Shown here in pieces: positions 45,273-54,738 of a stretch of DNA of 64,000 nucleotides. Each line of letters begins with the position of its first letter. Within the stretch, counting starts at the first letter, position 1. A program made the translations under genes and the position numbers. Source of the DNA: an uncultured Verrucomicrobiota bacterium (GTDB taxonomy: Bacteria; Verrucomicrobiota; Kiritimatiellia; CAIQIC01; Lenti-01); NCBI GenBank assembly GCA_937860055.1, contig CALMBO010000026.1:186001-250000 (forward strand), in the 5' to 3' direction. The notes below the pieces were generated by a model. It saw nothing but the letters and a program-made list of their open reading frames with translations. It ran no database searches and was not told the origin of the DNA.

Positions 45273-46025
45273 ATGATGGGCTTCCGTCGTGGATTGCGGC
45301 TCCTGTGGGCCGTTCCGGTGGTGGGAGCCGCGCTGGCGGCGGGCTGGTTCTTCGGTTCGCAGCGGGCGGAGAAAAGTTCTTTGACGGAAGGGCCGGCGAC
45401 CGCGCCGGCACGTCTTGAAGAAGGGACCGGGCCAGCCCCGGAAACCCTGGTTGAGGCGGAGACGGCCGAGATTTCGGTGCAGTCCGCGATGGATGTGGAA
45501 ACCAACACCATCCGCGTGGACGGGCACGCAGCAGCGGCCGTGGGAGGCGCGGCGGATGGCCCAAACGACGAGTTGCTGGACCTGGTGGCGAGCGAGTCCC
45601 GCCTGGTGACGGCCCGTCTGGCGAAGGAGATCGCCGGGTTGCGGAGCGACCTGGAGGACCGGAGCCGGCGGATCCGGAAACTGAGCGAGGCCCTGGCCGA
45701 GGCGCAGGCCGCCCTGGATGTGAACGAGGCGCGGCGAGCCGCCGAGGCGGGCGCCGCGGCGGAAACGCCGGCGGATGCGCCGGTCGAGGCGAGGATCGCG
45801 GACGTGAACGCGGATCTGGGCCTCGTGATCCTGGACCAGGGCGCCCGGCAAGGTGTGAGATACGGGCTGCCGTTGACGGTGCTGAGGGACCGGAGGCGGG
45901 TGGCGCGGATCCGCGTCGTGGATGTGAGAGAGAAAATCGCCGGTGCGTCGGTCGAGGAGACCGCGCGCGGCGACTACCCCCAAACAGGGGACCGAGCGGT
46001 GCTGATCCGGCCGGAAGGTCCCTGA
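45273..46025 (+). CDS. membrane-anchored coiled-coil protein inserted in the S10 operon
   Basis: 250 residues, not ribosomal. One transmembrane helix near residues 9-29 (LLWAVPVVGAALAAGWFFG), a Pro/Ala/Glu-rich linker to ~90, a coiled coil at about 95-155 (LDLVASESRLVTARLAKEIAGLRSDLEDRSRRI region), and a C-terminal beta domain with VNADLGLVILDQGARQGVRYG and RRVARIRVVDVREK. The last domain resembles one seen in PVC surface or flagellar-associated proteins, possibly glycan- or peptidoglycan-binding. The start codon has only a weak ribosome site, and rplV follows after 10 nt. Base composition and codon use match the neighbours, so recent transfer is not indicated. Function unknown. Confidence 0.8.
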   Translation: MMGFRRGLRLLWAVPVVGAALAAGWFFGSQRAEKSSLTEGPATAPARLEEGTGPAPETLVEAETAEISVQSAMDVETNTIRVDGHAAAAVGGAADGPNDELLDLVASESRLVTARLAKEIAGLRSDLEDRSRRIRKLSEALAEAQAALDVNEARRAAEAGAAAETPADAPVEARIADVNADLGLVILDQGARQGVRYGLPLTVLRDRRRVARIRVVDVREKIAGASVEETARGDYPQTGDRAVLIRPEGP

Positions 46026-46035
46026 GGAACGAGAC

Positions 46036-46386
46036 ATGGAAATCAAAGCAGTATCGAAATATGTGAGAATGACGCCGACCAAGGCGCGGGACCTGACGCG
46101 GGCCATCACGGGCAAAAGCGTGGGCGAGGCGCTGCAGGTGGTGGAGCTGAACAAGCGCAAGACGGCGGCCTGCATCGGCAAGACGCTGAAGTCGGCGATC
46201 GCCAACGCGGAAAACAACGCGGAGCTGTCGGCGGACAAGCTGTATGTGGCGAAGGCGGTGGTCGAGAACGGGCCGACGATTCCCCGGTACTGGCCGCGGG
46301 CCCGCGGTTCGGCGACCCCGATCCGCAAGAAGACGAGCCACATCCGCATCACGCTGACGGATGAGAAGCCGTCGAAGAAGAAATAG
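46036..46386 (+). CDS. rplV: 50S ribosomal protein L22
   Basis: 116 residues. KYVRMTPTKARDLTRAITGKSVGEAL and the tunnel-loop IPRYWPRARGSATPIRKKTSHI are recognisable. GAGGAACGAG precedes the ATG. Ten nt after the inserted coiled-coil gene, 32 nt before rpsC. Confidence 0.97.
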   Translation: MEIKAVSKYVRMTPTKARDLTRAITGKSVGEALQVVELNKRKTAACIGKTLKSAIANAENNAELSADKLYVAKAVVENGPTIPRYWPRARGSATPIRKKTSHIRITLTDEKPSKKK

Positions 46387-46418
46387 GCCGGATTTAGAGA
46401 GAACGAAGGAGGCACGTT

Positions 46419-47093
46419 TTGGGCCAAAAAGTCAATCCGATCGGGTTCCGCACGGCGGTCCACAAGCAGTGGAAGAGCCGCTGGTTTGCGGAGAGGAAAG
46501 AGTTCGGCGACCTGCTGAACGAGGATTTGGTGATCCGCGACATGGTGCGCGCCAAGCTGAAGGACGCGGCGGTGGCGGATATCGTGATCGAGCGGTACGC
46601 GCAGCGCGCCCGCGTGACGGTCTACACGGCCCGGCCGGGCGTGGTGATCGGGCGCAAGGGCGAGGGCATCGACAAGCTCCGCGAGGAGCTGAGCGCGAAG
46701 ACCGGCAAGGAGATCTACGTGGAGATCAAGGAAGTGCGCAGCCCGGACACGAACGCGCAGCTGGTGGCGGAAAGCATCGCCCTGCAGCTGGAGCGCCGGG
46801 TGGCCTTCCGCCGCGCGATGAAGCGTGCGCTGCAGCTGACGATGGACATGGGCGCCCTGGGCATCCGCGTCCAGGCCTGCGGCCGCCTGGGCGGCGCGGA
46901 GCTGGCGCGCGTCGAGCACTACATGGTCGGCAAGGTGCCGCTGCAGACGCTGCGCGCGGATGTGCAGTATGGATTCGCCGAGGCGAACACGATGGCCGGC
47001 AAGATCGGCGTGAAGTGCTGGATCTGCCAGAAGCCCGAAGCGGCCGACGCCAAGGCCCCGAGCAAGGAGAAGTCGTATGCCCCTTATGCCTAA
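46419..47093 (+). CDS. rpsC: 30S ribosomal protein S3
   Basis: 224 residues from a TTG start (46419) with GAAGGAGG six nt upstream; this gives the universal [10 protein letters not shown] start. The KH domain ([19 protein letters not shown]) and C-terminal mRNA-entry domain are complete. It overlaps rplP by 17 nt. Confidence 0.97.
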   Translation: MGQKVNPIGFRTAVHKQWKSRWFAERKEFGDLLNEDLVIRDMVRAKLKDAAVADIVIERYAQRARVTVYTARPGVVIGRKGEGIDKLREELSAKTGKEIYVEIKEVRSPDTNAQLVAESIALQLERRVAFRRAMKRALQLTMDMGALGIRVQACGRLGGAELARVEHYMVGKVPLQTLRADVQYGFAEANTMAGKIGVKCWICQKPEAADAKAPSKEKSYAPYA

Positions 47094-47496
47094 GAGAGTG
47101 AAGTACCGCCAGAGCCAGCGCGGATCGCGCAAGGGCCTGGCGCAGTCGGGCAACACCCTGGCGTTCGGCGAGTACGGCCTGCGCGCGATGGAGCGCTGCT
47201 GGATGACGAACATCCAGATCGAGGCCTGCCGCGTGGCGATGAACCGCGAGATGAAGCGCAAGGGCAAGCTGTGGATCCGGATCTTCCCGGACAAGTCCTA
47301 TTCGAAGAAGCCGCTCGAGGTCCGCATGGGCAAGGGCAAGGGCGCGATCGAAGGCTGGGTGGCGGTGGTCCGCCCGGGCCGCATCCTGTTCGAGATGGAC
47401 GGCGTGACCGAGCCGCAGGCGATGGAATGCCTGCGCCTGGCCGCGACGAAGCTGCCGATCCGCACGATGTTCGTGCGGCGCGGGGTCACCCTGTAA
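47077..47496 (+). CDS. rplP: 50S ribosomal protein L16
   Basis: 139 residues. [16 protein letters not shown] matches the usual [11 protein letters not shown] start, so 47077 is chosen over the inner ATG 47086. [25 protein letters not shown] and [16 protein letters not shown] are canonical. Confidence 0.97.
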   Translation: MPLMPKRVKYRQSQRGSRKGLAQSGNTLAFGEYGLRAMERCWMTNIQIEACRVAMNREMKRKGKLWIRIFPDKSYSKKPLEVRMGKGKGAIEGWVAVVRPGRILFEMDGVTEPQAMECLRLAATKLPIRTMFVRRGVTL

Positions 47497-47512
47497 ACGA
47501 GGAGAGGGACCG

Positions 47513-47707
47513 ATGAAGGCAAGAGAAGTCCGTGATTTGTCGGCGGAAGAGCAGGCGCAGAAGCTGGACGAGTTCGAGAAGGAACTGTTCAACCTGCGCA
47601 TCCAGCAGACCGCCGGGCAGCTGGAGAAACCCGACCGCATCCGGGTGGTCAGGCGCGAGATCGCGCGCATCAAGACGGTCATGAACCAGGCGAAAGCCGC
47701 GAGGTAG
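47513..47707 (+). CDS. rpmC: 50S ribosomal protein L29
   Basis: 64 residues of two helices ([26 protein letters not shown]). It lies beside the exit tunnel with L23. 16 nt after rplP; rpsQ follows after 4 nt. Confidence 0.96.
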   Translation: MKAREVRDLSAEEQAQKLDEFEKELFNLRIQQTAGQLEKPDRIRVVRREIARIKTVMNQAKAAR

Positions 47708-47711
47708 GCAT

Positions 47712-47993
47712 ATGGCGACTGAAACGAGGAATTCGCGCAAGGAGCGCACCGGTGTCGTGGTGAGCGACGCGATGGACAAGACGGTGGTGGTGCAGGCCGA
47801 GCGCCGCATCACGCACCCCGTCTATGGCAAGATCCTGCGCCGGAGCAAGAAGTACTACGCGCACGACGAGAAGAACGAAGCGAAGAAGGGCGACCAGGTG
47901 GTCATCGCCGAGACGCGCCCGCTGAGCAAGACGAAGCGGTGGCGGCTGGTGGAGATCACCGTCCGGGCCCGTGGAAACGAGGTGTCGAAATGA
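47712..47993 (+). CDS. rpsQ: 30S ribosomal protein S17
   Basis: 93 residues. OB fold with [20 protein letters not shown] and [27 protein letters not shown]. Its stop overlaps rplN by 4 nt (ATGA). Confidence 0.97.
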   Translation: MATETRNSRKERTGVVVSDAMDKTVVVQAERRITHPVYGKILRRSKKYYAHDEKNEAKKGDQVVIAETRPLSKTKRWRLVEITVRARGNEVSK

Positions 47994-48355
47994 TCCAGAT
48001 GGAAACCGAACTGCCGGTGGCGGATAACACCGGCGCGCGCCTGGCCAAGTGCATCAAGGTGCTGGGCCAGCGCAAGACGGTGGCGCACATCGGCGACATC
48101 ATCCGGGTGTCGATCCGCGAGGCGCAGCCGGTGGGCATGGTCAAGAAGGGCGAAGTCGCCCGGGCCTTGATCATCCGCACGGCGGCCCCGATTCACCGGC
48201 CGGACGGCTCGACGCTGTCGTTCGACCACAACGCGGTGATTTTGATCGACGACCAGAAGAACCCGCGCGGCAGCCGCATCTTCGGCCCCGTGGCCCGCGA
48301 GCTGCGCGAGCTGAACTACATGAAGGTCATCTCCCTGGCTCCCGAGGTGCTGTGA
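47990..48355 (+). CDS. rplN: 50S ribosomal protein L14
   Basis: 121 residues from the ATG at 47990, which gives the family start [34 protein letters not shown] and [10 protein letters not shown] are canonical. The open frame extends upstream into rpsQ, but this is only a shadow. Confidence 0.97.
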   Translation: MIQMETELPVADNTGARLAKCIKVLGQRKTVAHIGDIIRVSIREAQPVGMVKKGEVARALIIRTAAPIHRPDGSTLSFDHNAVILIDDQKNPRGSRIFGPVARELRELNYMKVISLAPEVL

Positions 48356-48621
48356 TGAACAAGACCAAGATGCACATCCGCCGCAACGACATCGTCCGGG
48401 CGATCTCGGGCGAAGAGGCCGACGGCAAGAAGACCGGGAAGGTCCTGAAGGTGTATCCCAAGACCGGCCGCGTGCTGGTGGAGGGGTTCCACTTCGTGAA
48501 GAAGCACATGCGCAAGTCGCAGGACAATCCGAGCGGCGGAATCGTCAGCAAGGAGGCGCCGATGGCGGCCTGCAAGCTGGTGCTGGTGACCCGCGCCGCG
48601 AAGAAGACGGAAAAGGAATAG
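48355..48621 (+). CDS. rplX: 50S ribosomal protein L24
   Basis: 88 residues, a little short of the usual 100-105. KOW-type start ([38 protein letters not shown]) and [19 protein letters not shown] are intact. Starts at the last base of the rplN stop (TGATG). Confidence 0.96.
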   Translation: MNKTKMHIRRNDIVRAISGEEADGKKTGKVLKVYPKTGRVLVEGFHFVKKHMRKSQDNPSGGIVSKEAPMAACKLVLVTRAAKKTEKE

Positions 48622-48632
48622 GGCGGTAGATC

Positions 48633-49172
48633 ATGTCGATCCTGAAAGAGAAATATCAGAAGGAAGTGGTGAAGGCGCTGAAGGCCACCGGGAAGTATCC
48701 CTCCCCGATGGACATTCCGCGGCTTTCGAAGGTGGTGGTCAACATGTCGGTCAACGCGCAGGTGGACCGCGACACGCTGAAGCTGGTGGCGGAAGACCTC
48801 GCGAAGATCACGGGCCAGCGGCCCTCGATCCGGAAGGCGACGAAGAGCATCTCGAACTTCAAGCTGCGCGAAGGCATGCCCATCGGGGCGAAGGTGACCC
48901 TGCGGGGCAACCGGATGTACGAGTTCGTCGAGCGGCTGATCCACGCGACGCTCCCGCGCATCCGCGACTTCCGCGGCGTTTCGCCGAAGGCGTTCGATGG
49001 GCGCGGGAACTACACGCTGGGCCTGAAGGAGCAGACGCTGTTCCCCGAGATCGAGTCGGACAAGGTCAAGCGCGTCCAGGGCATGGACATCACGATCGTG
49101 ACCACCGCGAAGAACAACGCGGACGCCAAGGAGCTGCTGCAGCTGCTGGGCATTCCGTTCGCGGCCGCATAA
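48633..49172 (+). CDS. rplE: 50S ribosomal protein L5
   Basis: 179 residues, normal. [27 protein letters not shown] and the KIT[26 protein letters not shown] region are canonical. Contacts 5S rRNA and P-site tRNA. Confidence 0.97.
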   Translation: MSILKEKYQKEVVKALKATGKYPSPMDIPRLSKVVVNMSVNAQVDRDTLKLVAEDLAKITGQRPSIRKATKSISNFKLREGMPIGAKVTLRGNRMYEFVERLIHATLPRIRDFRGVSPKAFDGRGNYTLGLKEQTLFPEIESDKVKRVQGMDITIVTTAKNNADAKELLQLLGIPFAAA

Positions 49173-49192
49173 TTTGGAAAGGGAGGAATACC

Positions 49193-49378
49193 TTGGCTAA
49201 GATATCATGGATGGTGAAGGCGTCGCGCGAACCCAAGTTCGCCGTGCGCGGATACTGCCGGTGCCGGCGGTGCGGGCGTTCGCGCGCCTATATTCGGAAG
49301 TTCCAACTGTGCCGTATTTGCTTCCGCGAACTGGCGTCCGAGGGGAAGATCCCGGGCGTCGTGAAAGCCAGCTGGTAG
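49193..49378 (+). CDS. rpsN: 30S ribosomal protein S14, zinc type
   Basis: 61 residues from a TTG start, with GGGAGGA seven nt upstream. The four zinc ligands are in [12 protein letters not shown] and [10 protein letters not shown] (C-x2-C...C-x2-C), so this is the short zinc-containing form. A zinc-free S14 may exist elsewhere. Confidence 0.96.
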   Translation: MAKISWMVKASREPKFAVRGYCRCRRCGRSRAYIRKFQLCRICFRELASEGKIPGVVKASW

Positions 49379-49393
49379 GACGGGAGGAAAACA

Positions 49394-49792
49394 ATGAGCT
49401 GTTCTGACCCCATCGCGGACATGCTGACCCGCATCCGCAACGCAAGCAAGGCCGGCCTTCCGGCCGCGGAGATGAGCCATTCCCGCCTGAAGGCGGAAAT
49501 CGCCCGGATCCTGAAGAAGGAAGGCTACATCGCCGATGTGGCCGAAGACGACGGCGACGGCAAGAAGGTGCTGCGCGTGGTCCTGAAGTACGACTACAAC
49601 GAGAAGCCCATCATCCAGCAGCTGCGGCGCGTGAGCAAGCCGGGCCTGCGCCGCTACGTGGCGGCCGCCGACATCCCGCGCGTGCGGGGCGGCATGGGAA
49701 CGTCGGTGCTGAGCACCAGCCGGGGCGTCATGTCCGACCGCGAGGCCCGCGCGGCCCGAGTGGGCGGCGAAGTGATCTGCCAGGTCTGGTAA
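49394..49792 (+). CDS. rpsH: 30S ribosomal protein S8
   Basis: 132 residues. SDPIADMLTRIRNASKAG at the start and the C-terminal GVMSDREARAARVGGEVICQVW are canonical. In Escherichia coli S8 autoregulates the spc operon at rplE; no such element was sought by folding here. Confidence 0.97.
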   Translation: MSCSDPIADMLTRIRNASKAGLPAAEMSHSRLKAEIARILKKEGYIADVAEDDGDGKKVLRVVLKYDYNEKPIIQQLRRVSKPGLRRYVAAADIPRVRGGMGTSVLSTSRGVMSDREARAARVGGEVICQVW

Positions 49793-49810
49793 TTCGGAGG
49801 CGAGAACAAC

Positions 49811-50347
49811 ATGTCGAGAATTGGCAAACAACCGGTGGTCCTGCCTGCGGGCATCTCCGCCCAGGTGGCCGGCGGGGCCGTGACCCTGAAGGGCCCCAAG
49901 GGCGAGCTGGCGCTGAAGGTCCCCGAAACCATCGCGGTGGCCCTGGAGGGTTCCGCGCTGACCGTGACCCGCAAGGGCGAAGACAAGCAGAGCCGGGCGG
50001 ACCACGGAACGATCCGCGCGCTGCTGCAGAACATGGTCGAGGGCGTGAAGAACGGCTACAGCCGCGAACTGGAGATCCAGGGCGTGGGCTTCAAGGCCAG
50101 CATCGCCGGCAAGCAGCTGACGTTGAACGTGGGCTATTCCCACCCGGTGGAGTACACGGTGCCGGATGGCATCACCGTGGCGGTGACCGACGGCACGCAG
50201 CTGAAGGTCAGCGGAATCGACAAGCAACTGGTGGGGCAAGTGAGCGCCCGCATCCGTTCCTTCCGTCCGCCGGAGCCCTACAAGGGCAAGGGCGTGCGGT
50301 ACAAGGACGAGCGTGTGCGCCGGAAAGCGGGCAAGACGGTGGCGTAA
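49811..50347 (+). CDS. rplF: 50S ribosomal protein L6
   Basis: 178 residues. SRIGKQPVVLPAGI, GVGFKASIAGKQLTLNVGYSHPVEY and the C-terminal PPEPYKGKGVRYKDE are canonical. 18 nt after rpsH and two nt before rplR. Confidence 0.97.
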   Translation: MSRIGKQPVVLPAGISAQVAGGAVTLKGPKGELALKVPETIAVALEGSALTVTRKGEDKQSRADHGTIRALLQNMVEGVKNGYSRELEIQGVGFKASIAGKQLTLNVGYSHPVEYTVPDGITVAVTDGTQLKVSGIDKQLVGQVSARIRSFRPPEPYKGKGVRYKDERVRRKAGKTVA

Positions 50348-50349
50348 CC

Positions 50350-50706
50350 ATGAAAGTGAAAAACCAGAAGGATTATCGAGTTCGCCGGCATCTGCGCCTT
50401 CGCCAGAAGGTGCAGGGCACGGCGGAGCGTCCGCGCATGAGCGTGTTCGTTTCCAACCAGCATCTCTATGTGCAGTTCATCGACGATGCCGCGGCCAAGA
50501 CCTTGGCGGCGGTCTCGACCCTGAGCGGCGGCCTGAAGGGCCAGAAGCTGAACGTCGCGACGGCCAAGCAGCTGGGCGCGATGGCCGCCAAGTCCGCGCA
50601 GGAAAAGGGCATCTCGGAAGTCGTGTTCGATCGCGGCGGGTTCGCCTATCGCGGCCGGATGCAGGCGCTGGCGGATGCCGCGCGCGAAGGCGGCCTGAAA
50701 TTCTAA
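50350..50706 (+). CDS. rplR: 50S ribosomal protein L18
   Basis: 118 residues. HLRLRQKVQGTAERPRMSVFVSNQHLYVQFIDD and the FDRGGFAYRGRMQALADAAREGGLKF end are canonical. Binds 5S rRNA. Confidence 0.97.
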   Translation: MKVKNQKDYRVRRHLRLRQKVQGTAERPRMSVFVSNQHLYVQFIDDAAAKTLAAVSTLSGGLKGQKLNVATAKQLGAMAAKSAQEKGISEVVFDRGGFAYRGRMQALADAAREGGLKF

Positions 50707-50730
50707 GCCTCCCAACCTGAGGAAAACCGG

Positions 50731-51234
50731 ATGATGATGAAACGCGAATCGAAGAAGAACGAAGACACCCAGAAGAGCCCCGCCGAATCGAACGAGCGCG
50801 TGGTGGACGTGAAGCGCTGCGCGAAGGTCGTAAAGGGCGGCCGCCGCTTCAGCTTCTCCGCGCTGGTGGTGGTGGGCGACCGCAACGGGCAGGTGGGTTA
50901 TGCGATGGGCAAGGCGCGCGAGAACGCCGATGCCATCCGCAAGGCGACCGAGATGGCGCGCCGCAACATGATCAAGGTGACGATGAAGGACCGGACCATC
51001 CCCCACGAGGTGATCGGCTGCTGCGGCGCCTCGCGCGTCATGCTCAAGCCCGCATCGAAGGGAACGGGCGTGATCGCCGGCGGCGGCGCCCGGGCGGTGC
51101 TGGATCTCTCCGGCATCCGGGACGTCCTGGCCAAGTCCCTAGGCGCGTCCAGCGCGCTCAATGTCGTCAAGGCCACCATGGACGGCCTGATGCAGCTGCG
51201 CTCCCGCGAGGAAATCGCAGCGCTTCGCCAGTAG
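50731..51234 (+). CDS. rpsE: 30S ribosomal protein S5
   Basis: 167 residues. [39 protein letters not shown] and [22 protein letters not shown] are canonical. An N-terminal charged ~20 residues extends the core. In most bacteria rpmD (L30) follows; here rplO comes next, 23 nt downstream, with no room for rpmD. Confidence 0.97.
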   Translation: MMMKRESKKNEDTQKSPAESNERVVDVKRCAKVVKGGRRFSFSALVVVGDRNGQVGYAMGKARENADAIRKATEMARRNMIKVTMKDRTIPHEVIGCCGASRVMLKPASKGTGVIAGGGARAVLDLSGIRDVLAKSLGASSALNVVKATMDGLMQLRSREEIAALRQ

Positions 51235-51257
51235 GACAGGAAAGGGCAGGATAGACC

Positions 51258-51695
51258 ATGAATTTGCATTCGTTGAAGAACACCCGTGGCGCGAAGAAGC
51301 GCCGCATGCGCGTTGGCCGGGGGGAATCCTCCGGCAAGGGCCGGACCTCCGGCAAGGGCAACAAGGGGCAGATGAGCCGCACCGGCCACAAGCACAAACC
51401 CTTGTTCGAAGGCGGGCAGATGAAGCTGATCCGCCGGATCCCCAAGCGCGGATTCACGAGCCCCAACCGCGTGGAATACGCCGCGCTGAACATTGGCGAG
51501 CTGGTGAAGATCCTTCCGGGCGACATCACGCCCGAGGCGCTCGTCCAGGCGGGTCGCGTGGGTGCGAAGAGCCTCATCAAGATCCTGGGCGGCGGCGAGG
51601 TGTCCGGAGCGCGGAAGGTCAAGGCCCATGCGTTCAGCGCGTCGGCCAAGGCCAAGATCGAGCAGGCCGGCGGCGCCTGCGAAGTGATTTCCTGA
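51258..51695 (+). CDS. rplO: 50S ribosomal protein L15
   Basis: 145 residues. MNLHSLKNTRGAKKRRMRVGRGESSGKGRTSGKGNKGQ start and the KRGF region are canonical. It lies between rpsE and secY, in the usual place except that rpmD is missing. Confidence 0.97.
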   Translation: MNLHSLKNTRGAKKRRMRVGRGESSGKGRTSGKGNKGQMSRTGHKHKPLFEGGQMKLIRRIPKRGFTSPNRVEYAALNIGELVKILPGDITPEALVQAGRVGAKSLIKILGGGEVSGARKVKAHAFSASAKAKIEQAGGACEVIS

Positions 51696-51722
51696 CCGAC
51701 CTGAGCCGAAAGGGGTTCCCCG

Positions 51723-53075
51723 ATGCTTTCCGCCTTCACCAACAGTCTGAAGATCCCCGAGTTGCGCCAGCGCATCCTGTTCACGGTTGCGCTGATCTTC
51801 GTGTGTCGTCTGATCTCCGTGATCCCGACGCCGGGCGTGGATGCGCAGATGCTGCGGGCCATCATGGACCGCATGGCGGCGGCGGGAGGCGACATCGGCT
51901 TCATGGGGCTGCTGGACCTGTTCAGCGGCGGCGCCCTGACGCAGGCGGCGATCGGCGCGCTGGGCATCATGCCCAGCATCAGCGCCTCGATCATCCTGCA
52001 GCTGCTGACGGCGGTGGTGCCGTCGCTGGAGAAGCTGGCGCGCGAGGGCGATGCCGGACGGCAGCAGATCATCCAGTACGGCCGCTACCTCACGGTGGGC
52101 CTCTGCATCCTGCAGGGCTACGCGATGGCGGCGGTGCTGCTGCGCCCCGAGGCGCTGGGCCTGCAGGTGATGGAAGGGGAGGCCATTGTGACGATGGCCC
52201 GCGTGCCCTTCCTCCTGCTGACGGTGCTGACGATGACGACGGGCACGATGATGCTGATGTGGCTGGGCGAGCAGATCACGGCGCGCGGCATCGGAAACGG
52301 CATCTCGCTGATCATCACGATCAGCATCGTGAGCCGGCTGCCGGGAGCGATCCAGCAGGCGGTGAACATGTTCAAGGACGGCTCGGCCAACATCTTCATG
52401 CTGGTGGCGATGGTGGTCCTGGCGTTCCTGGTGATCGGCGGCGTGATCGCGGTGACGCAGTCCCAGCGGAAGATCCCCGTGCAGTACGCCAAGCGCGTGG
52501 TGGGCCGCAAGACCTACGGCGGGCAGAGCACCTACATGCCCCTGCGCGTGAATTATTCGGGCGTGATGCCGATCATCTTCGCCCAGGCGATCCTGATGTT
52601 TCCCGAACGCCTCCTGATGATGGTGCCGATCGACGCGGTCAAGTCCTTCGCGCAGGTGTACCTGCGGTACGGCGGCCCGCTCTATCTGGTGATGTATTCG
52701 CTGATGATCCTGTTCTTCTCCTATTTCTGGGTCGCGACCCAGTTCCATCCCGTGCAGATCGCCGACGACCTGAAGAAGTACGGCGGGTACGTGCCGGGCA
52801 TCCGTCCCGGCAAGCCGACGGCGGAGTTCCTGGACCGGGTGATGACGCGCATCACGCTGGCGGGCGCCGTGTTCCTCACGGTGATCGCGGTGCTGCCGAT
52901 GGTGCTGGCCAGTTCGTTCCACATCCCTGGGATGGTGGCGCAGTTCTTCGGCGGGACCAGCTTGCTGATCATCGTGGGCGTCATGCTCGACACGATGCGG
53001 CAGGTGGAATCGCACCTCGTCACGCGCCACTACGACGGCTTCCTCCGCAAAGGCCATCTGCGCGGCCGCCGCTAG
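51723..53075 (+). CDS. secY: protein translocase subunit SecY
   Basis: 450 residues with ten transmembrane helices, the normal length. FTVALIFVCRLISVIPTPGVD, the plug/TM2 region, GQSTYMPLRVNYSGVMPIIFAQ (C4/C5 loops near SecA contacts) and the C-terminal YDGFLRKG are recognisable. Forms the SecYEG channel. Confidence 0.97.
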   Translation: MLSAFTNSLKIPELRQRILFTVALIFVCRLISVIPTPGVDAQMLRAIMDRMAAAGGDIGFMGLLDLFSGGALTQAAIGALGIMPSISASIILQLLTAVVPSLEKLAREGDAGRQQIIQYGRYLTVGLCILQGYAMAAVLLRPEALGLQVMEGEAIVTMARVPFLLLTVLTMTTGTMMLMWLGEQITARGIGNGISLIITISIVSRLPGAIQQAVNMFKDGSANIFMLVAMVVLAFLVIGGVIAVTQSQRKIPVQYAKRVVGRKTYGGQSTYMPLRVNYSGVMPIIFAQAILMFPERLLMMVPIDAVKSFAQVYLRYGGPLYLVMYSLMILFFSYFWVATQFHPVQIADDLKKYGGYVPGIRPGKPTAEFLDRVMTRITLAGAVFLTVIAVLPMVLASSFHIPGMVAQFFGGTSLLIIVGVMLDTMRQVESHLVTRHYDGFLRKGHLRGRR

Positions 53076-53100
53076 GCCGCAGGGAAAGGGAAGGAACCGC

Positions 53101-53745
53101 ATGAAAGCCATCATTCTTCTCGGCGCGCCCGGCGCGGGCAAGGGCACCCTGGCCGAAGGCATCCGGAGCTCGACGGACTATCTCCACGTTTCCACCGGCG
53201 ACATGCTGCGGGCGGCGATCAAGGCCGGCAGCAAGACGGGGCTTGAGGCGAAGGCCTACATGGAGAAGGGCGAACTGGTTCCGGACGGCGTGATTCTGCG
53301 CATCGTGGGCGAACGCCTGGCGCAGGGGAATTCCACGGACAAGTACATGTTCGACGGTTTTCCGCGCACGCTGGAACAGGCCCGCCAGCTCGACGAGACG
53401 CTGGCGAAGCTGGGCGCATCCGTCAACCAGGTTTTCCTGCTCGAAGTGCCGACCCCGGTGATCGTCAGCCGCCTGAGCGGCCGGCGGATCTGCAAGGGGT
53501 GCGGCGCGGTCTACCATGTGACGAACATCCCCTCGAAGGTCGAGGGCGTGTGCGACCAGTGCGGCGGGGCGCTCTACCAGCGGCCCGACGACAGCGAGGC
53601 GACGGTGCTGAACCGGCTGGAGGTCTACCAGCGGCAGACGGCCAGCCTCATCGATTTCTACGAGAAGAAGGGCATCTTGGTCCGCATCAATGCCGGGACG
53701 AATCCCCAGGCGGCGACGGCGGAACTGATGTCCAAGCTGGCCTAG
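53101..53745 (+). CDS. adk: adenylate kinase
   Basis: 214 residues. Balances ATP, ADP and AMP. P-loop GAPGAGKGT at residues 7-15, DGFPRTLEQA and a LID domain with four cysteines (CKGCGAVYH...CDQCGG) that should bind zinc, as in Gram-positive and many PVC enzymes. 25 nt after secY, usual place in the spc operon. Confidence 0.97.
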   Translation: MKAIILLGAPGAGKGTLAEGIRSSTDYLHVSTGDMLRAAIKAGSKTGLEAKAYMEKGELVPDGVILRIVGERLAQGNSTDKYMFDGFPRTLEQARQLDETLAKLGASVNQVFLLEVPTPVIVSRLSGRRICKGCGAVYHVTNIPSKVEGVCDQCGGALYQRPDDSEATVLNRLEVYQRQTASLIDFYEKKGILVRINAGTNPQAATAELMSKLA

Positions 53746-53761
53746 GGGCCGGTTTGGTTCC

Positions 53762-54520
53762 ATGATCCCGATCAAGACCCCGGCGGAGCTGAAGAGCATG
53801 CGCGTGGCATGCCGTCTTTCCGCCGAGATCCTGGCCGAGATGGCGGCGCAGGTGCATCCCGGCATGACCACGGGCGAGCTCGATGCGTTTGCCGCCGGCC
53901 GGATGCGGGCGCTCGGGGTCAAAAGCGCGTTCTTTGGATATGGTGGATTTCCGGGGTATACGTGCATTTCCCTCAACGAGGAGGTGGTGCACGGGATTCC
54001 CGGACCGCGGGTCATCAACGCGGGAGATCTGGTCAGCCTGGACCTGGGCGTGGTGGCCGAGGGATTCATCGGCGACAACGCGACGACGGTCCGGGTGGGC
54101 GAGGTGGATGTCGAATCCGCCCGCCTGTGCGACGTTTGCGAGGACTCGCTGCGGGCGGGCATCGCGGCAGCGAGGGCCGGCCAGCGGCTGGGTGACATTG
54201 GCCATGCCGTGCAGACGGTCGCGGAGGCCGCCGGATTTTCGGTGGTGCGGGACTATTGCGGGCATGGCGTCGGCCGGAAGCTGCACGAGGAGCCGCAGAT
54301 CCCCAACTTCGGGCTGCCCGGCAAGGGGCCGGTGCTGAAGCCGGGGATGACCCTGGCCATCGAGCCGATGATCAACCAGGGCGCCCTCCAGGTGGAGGTG
54401 CTGGCCAATGGCTGGACGGTGAGGACCCGCGACCGGAAGCGTTCCGCCCATTTCGAGCATACGGTGCTCGTGGTGGCGGAGGGACCAGCGGAGATCCTGA
54501 CGTGCGCGGAAAAGAAATAA
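53762..54520 (+). CDS. map: methionine aminopeptidase, type I
   Basis: 252 residues. Removes the initiator Met. The metal site residues are in SLDLGVVAEGFIGDNATT (Asp), the catalytic His near GHGVGRKLHEEPQIPNFG, and the C-terminal Glu residues (AIEPMI, HFEHTVLV). 16 nt after adk; infA overlaps its 3' end by 19 nt. Confidence 0.97.
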   Translation: MIPIKTPAELKSMRVACRLSAEILAEMAAQVHPGMTTGELDAFAAGRMRALGVKSAFFGYGGFPGYTCISLNEEVVHGIPGPRVINAGDLVSLDLGVVAEGFIGDNATTVRVGEVDVESARLCDVCEDSLRAGIAAARAGQRLGDIGHAVQTVAEAAGFSVVRDYCGHGVGRKLHEEPQIPNFGLPGKGPVLKPGMTLAIEPMINQGALQVEVLANGWTVRTRDRKRSAHFEHTVLVVAEGPAEILTCAEKK

Positions 54521-54738
54521 TTGAGCTGGACGCGGAAGTGGTCGGTGTGATAGACATGCGGGCTTTCCGTGCCAGATTAGGGAACGGGCATGAGTTTACG
54601 GCGTTCGTTCCGCGGGAGAAAGCGCCCGCGTCCGGAGGTGTTTGTCTTCCGGGCGCACGGGTTCGCGTGCGTCTGTCGCCGTTCGACATGTCGCGCGGAG
54701 AGATTGTGGAAATCTTGAACACAGAGGTTGGAAGATGA
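54502..54738 (+). CDS. infA: translation initiation factor IF-1
   Basis: 78 residues from a GTG start inside the map 3' end. The OB-fold pattern is [26 protein letters not shown]...[19 protein letters not shown]. Compared with the usual ~72-residue IF-1, the loop after AFVPREK is changed ([11 protein letters not shown] instead of the KMRKNYIRILPG-like segment). IF-1 blocks the A site during initiation. rpmJ overlaps it by 4 nt. Confidence 0.85.
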   Translation: MRGKEIIELDAEVVGVIDMRAFRARLGNGHEFTAFVPREKAPASGGVCLPGARVRVRLSPFDMSRGEIVEILNTEVGR

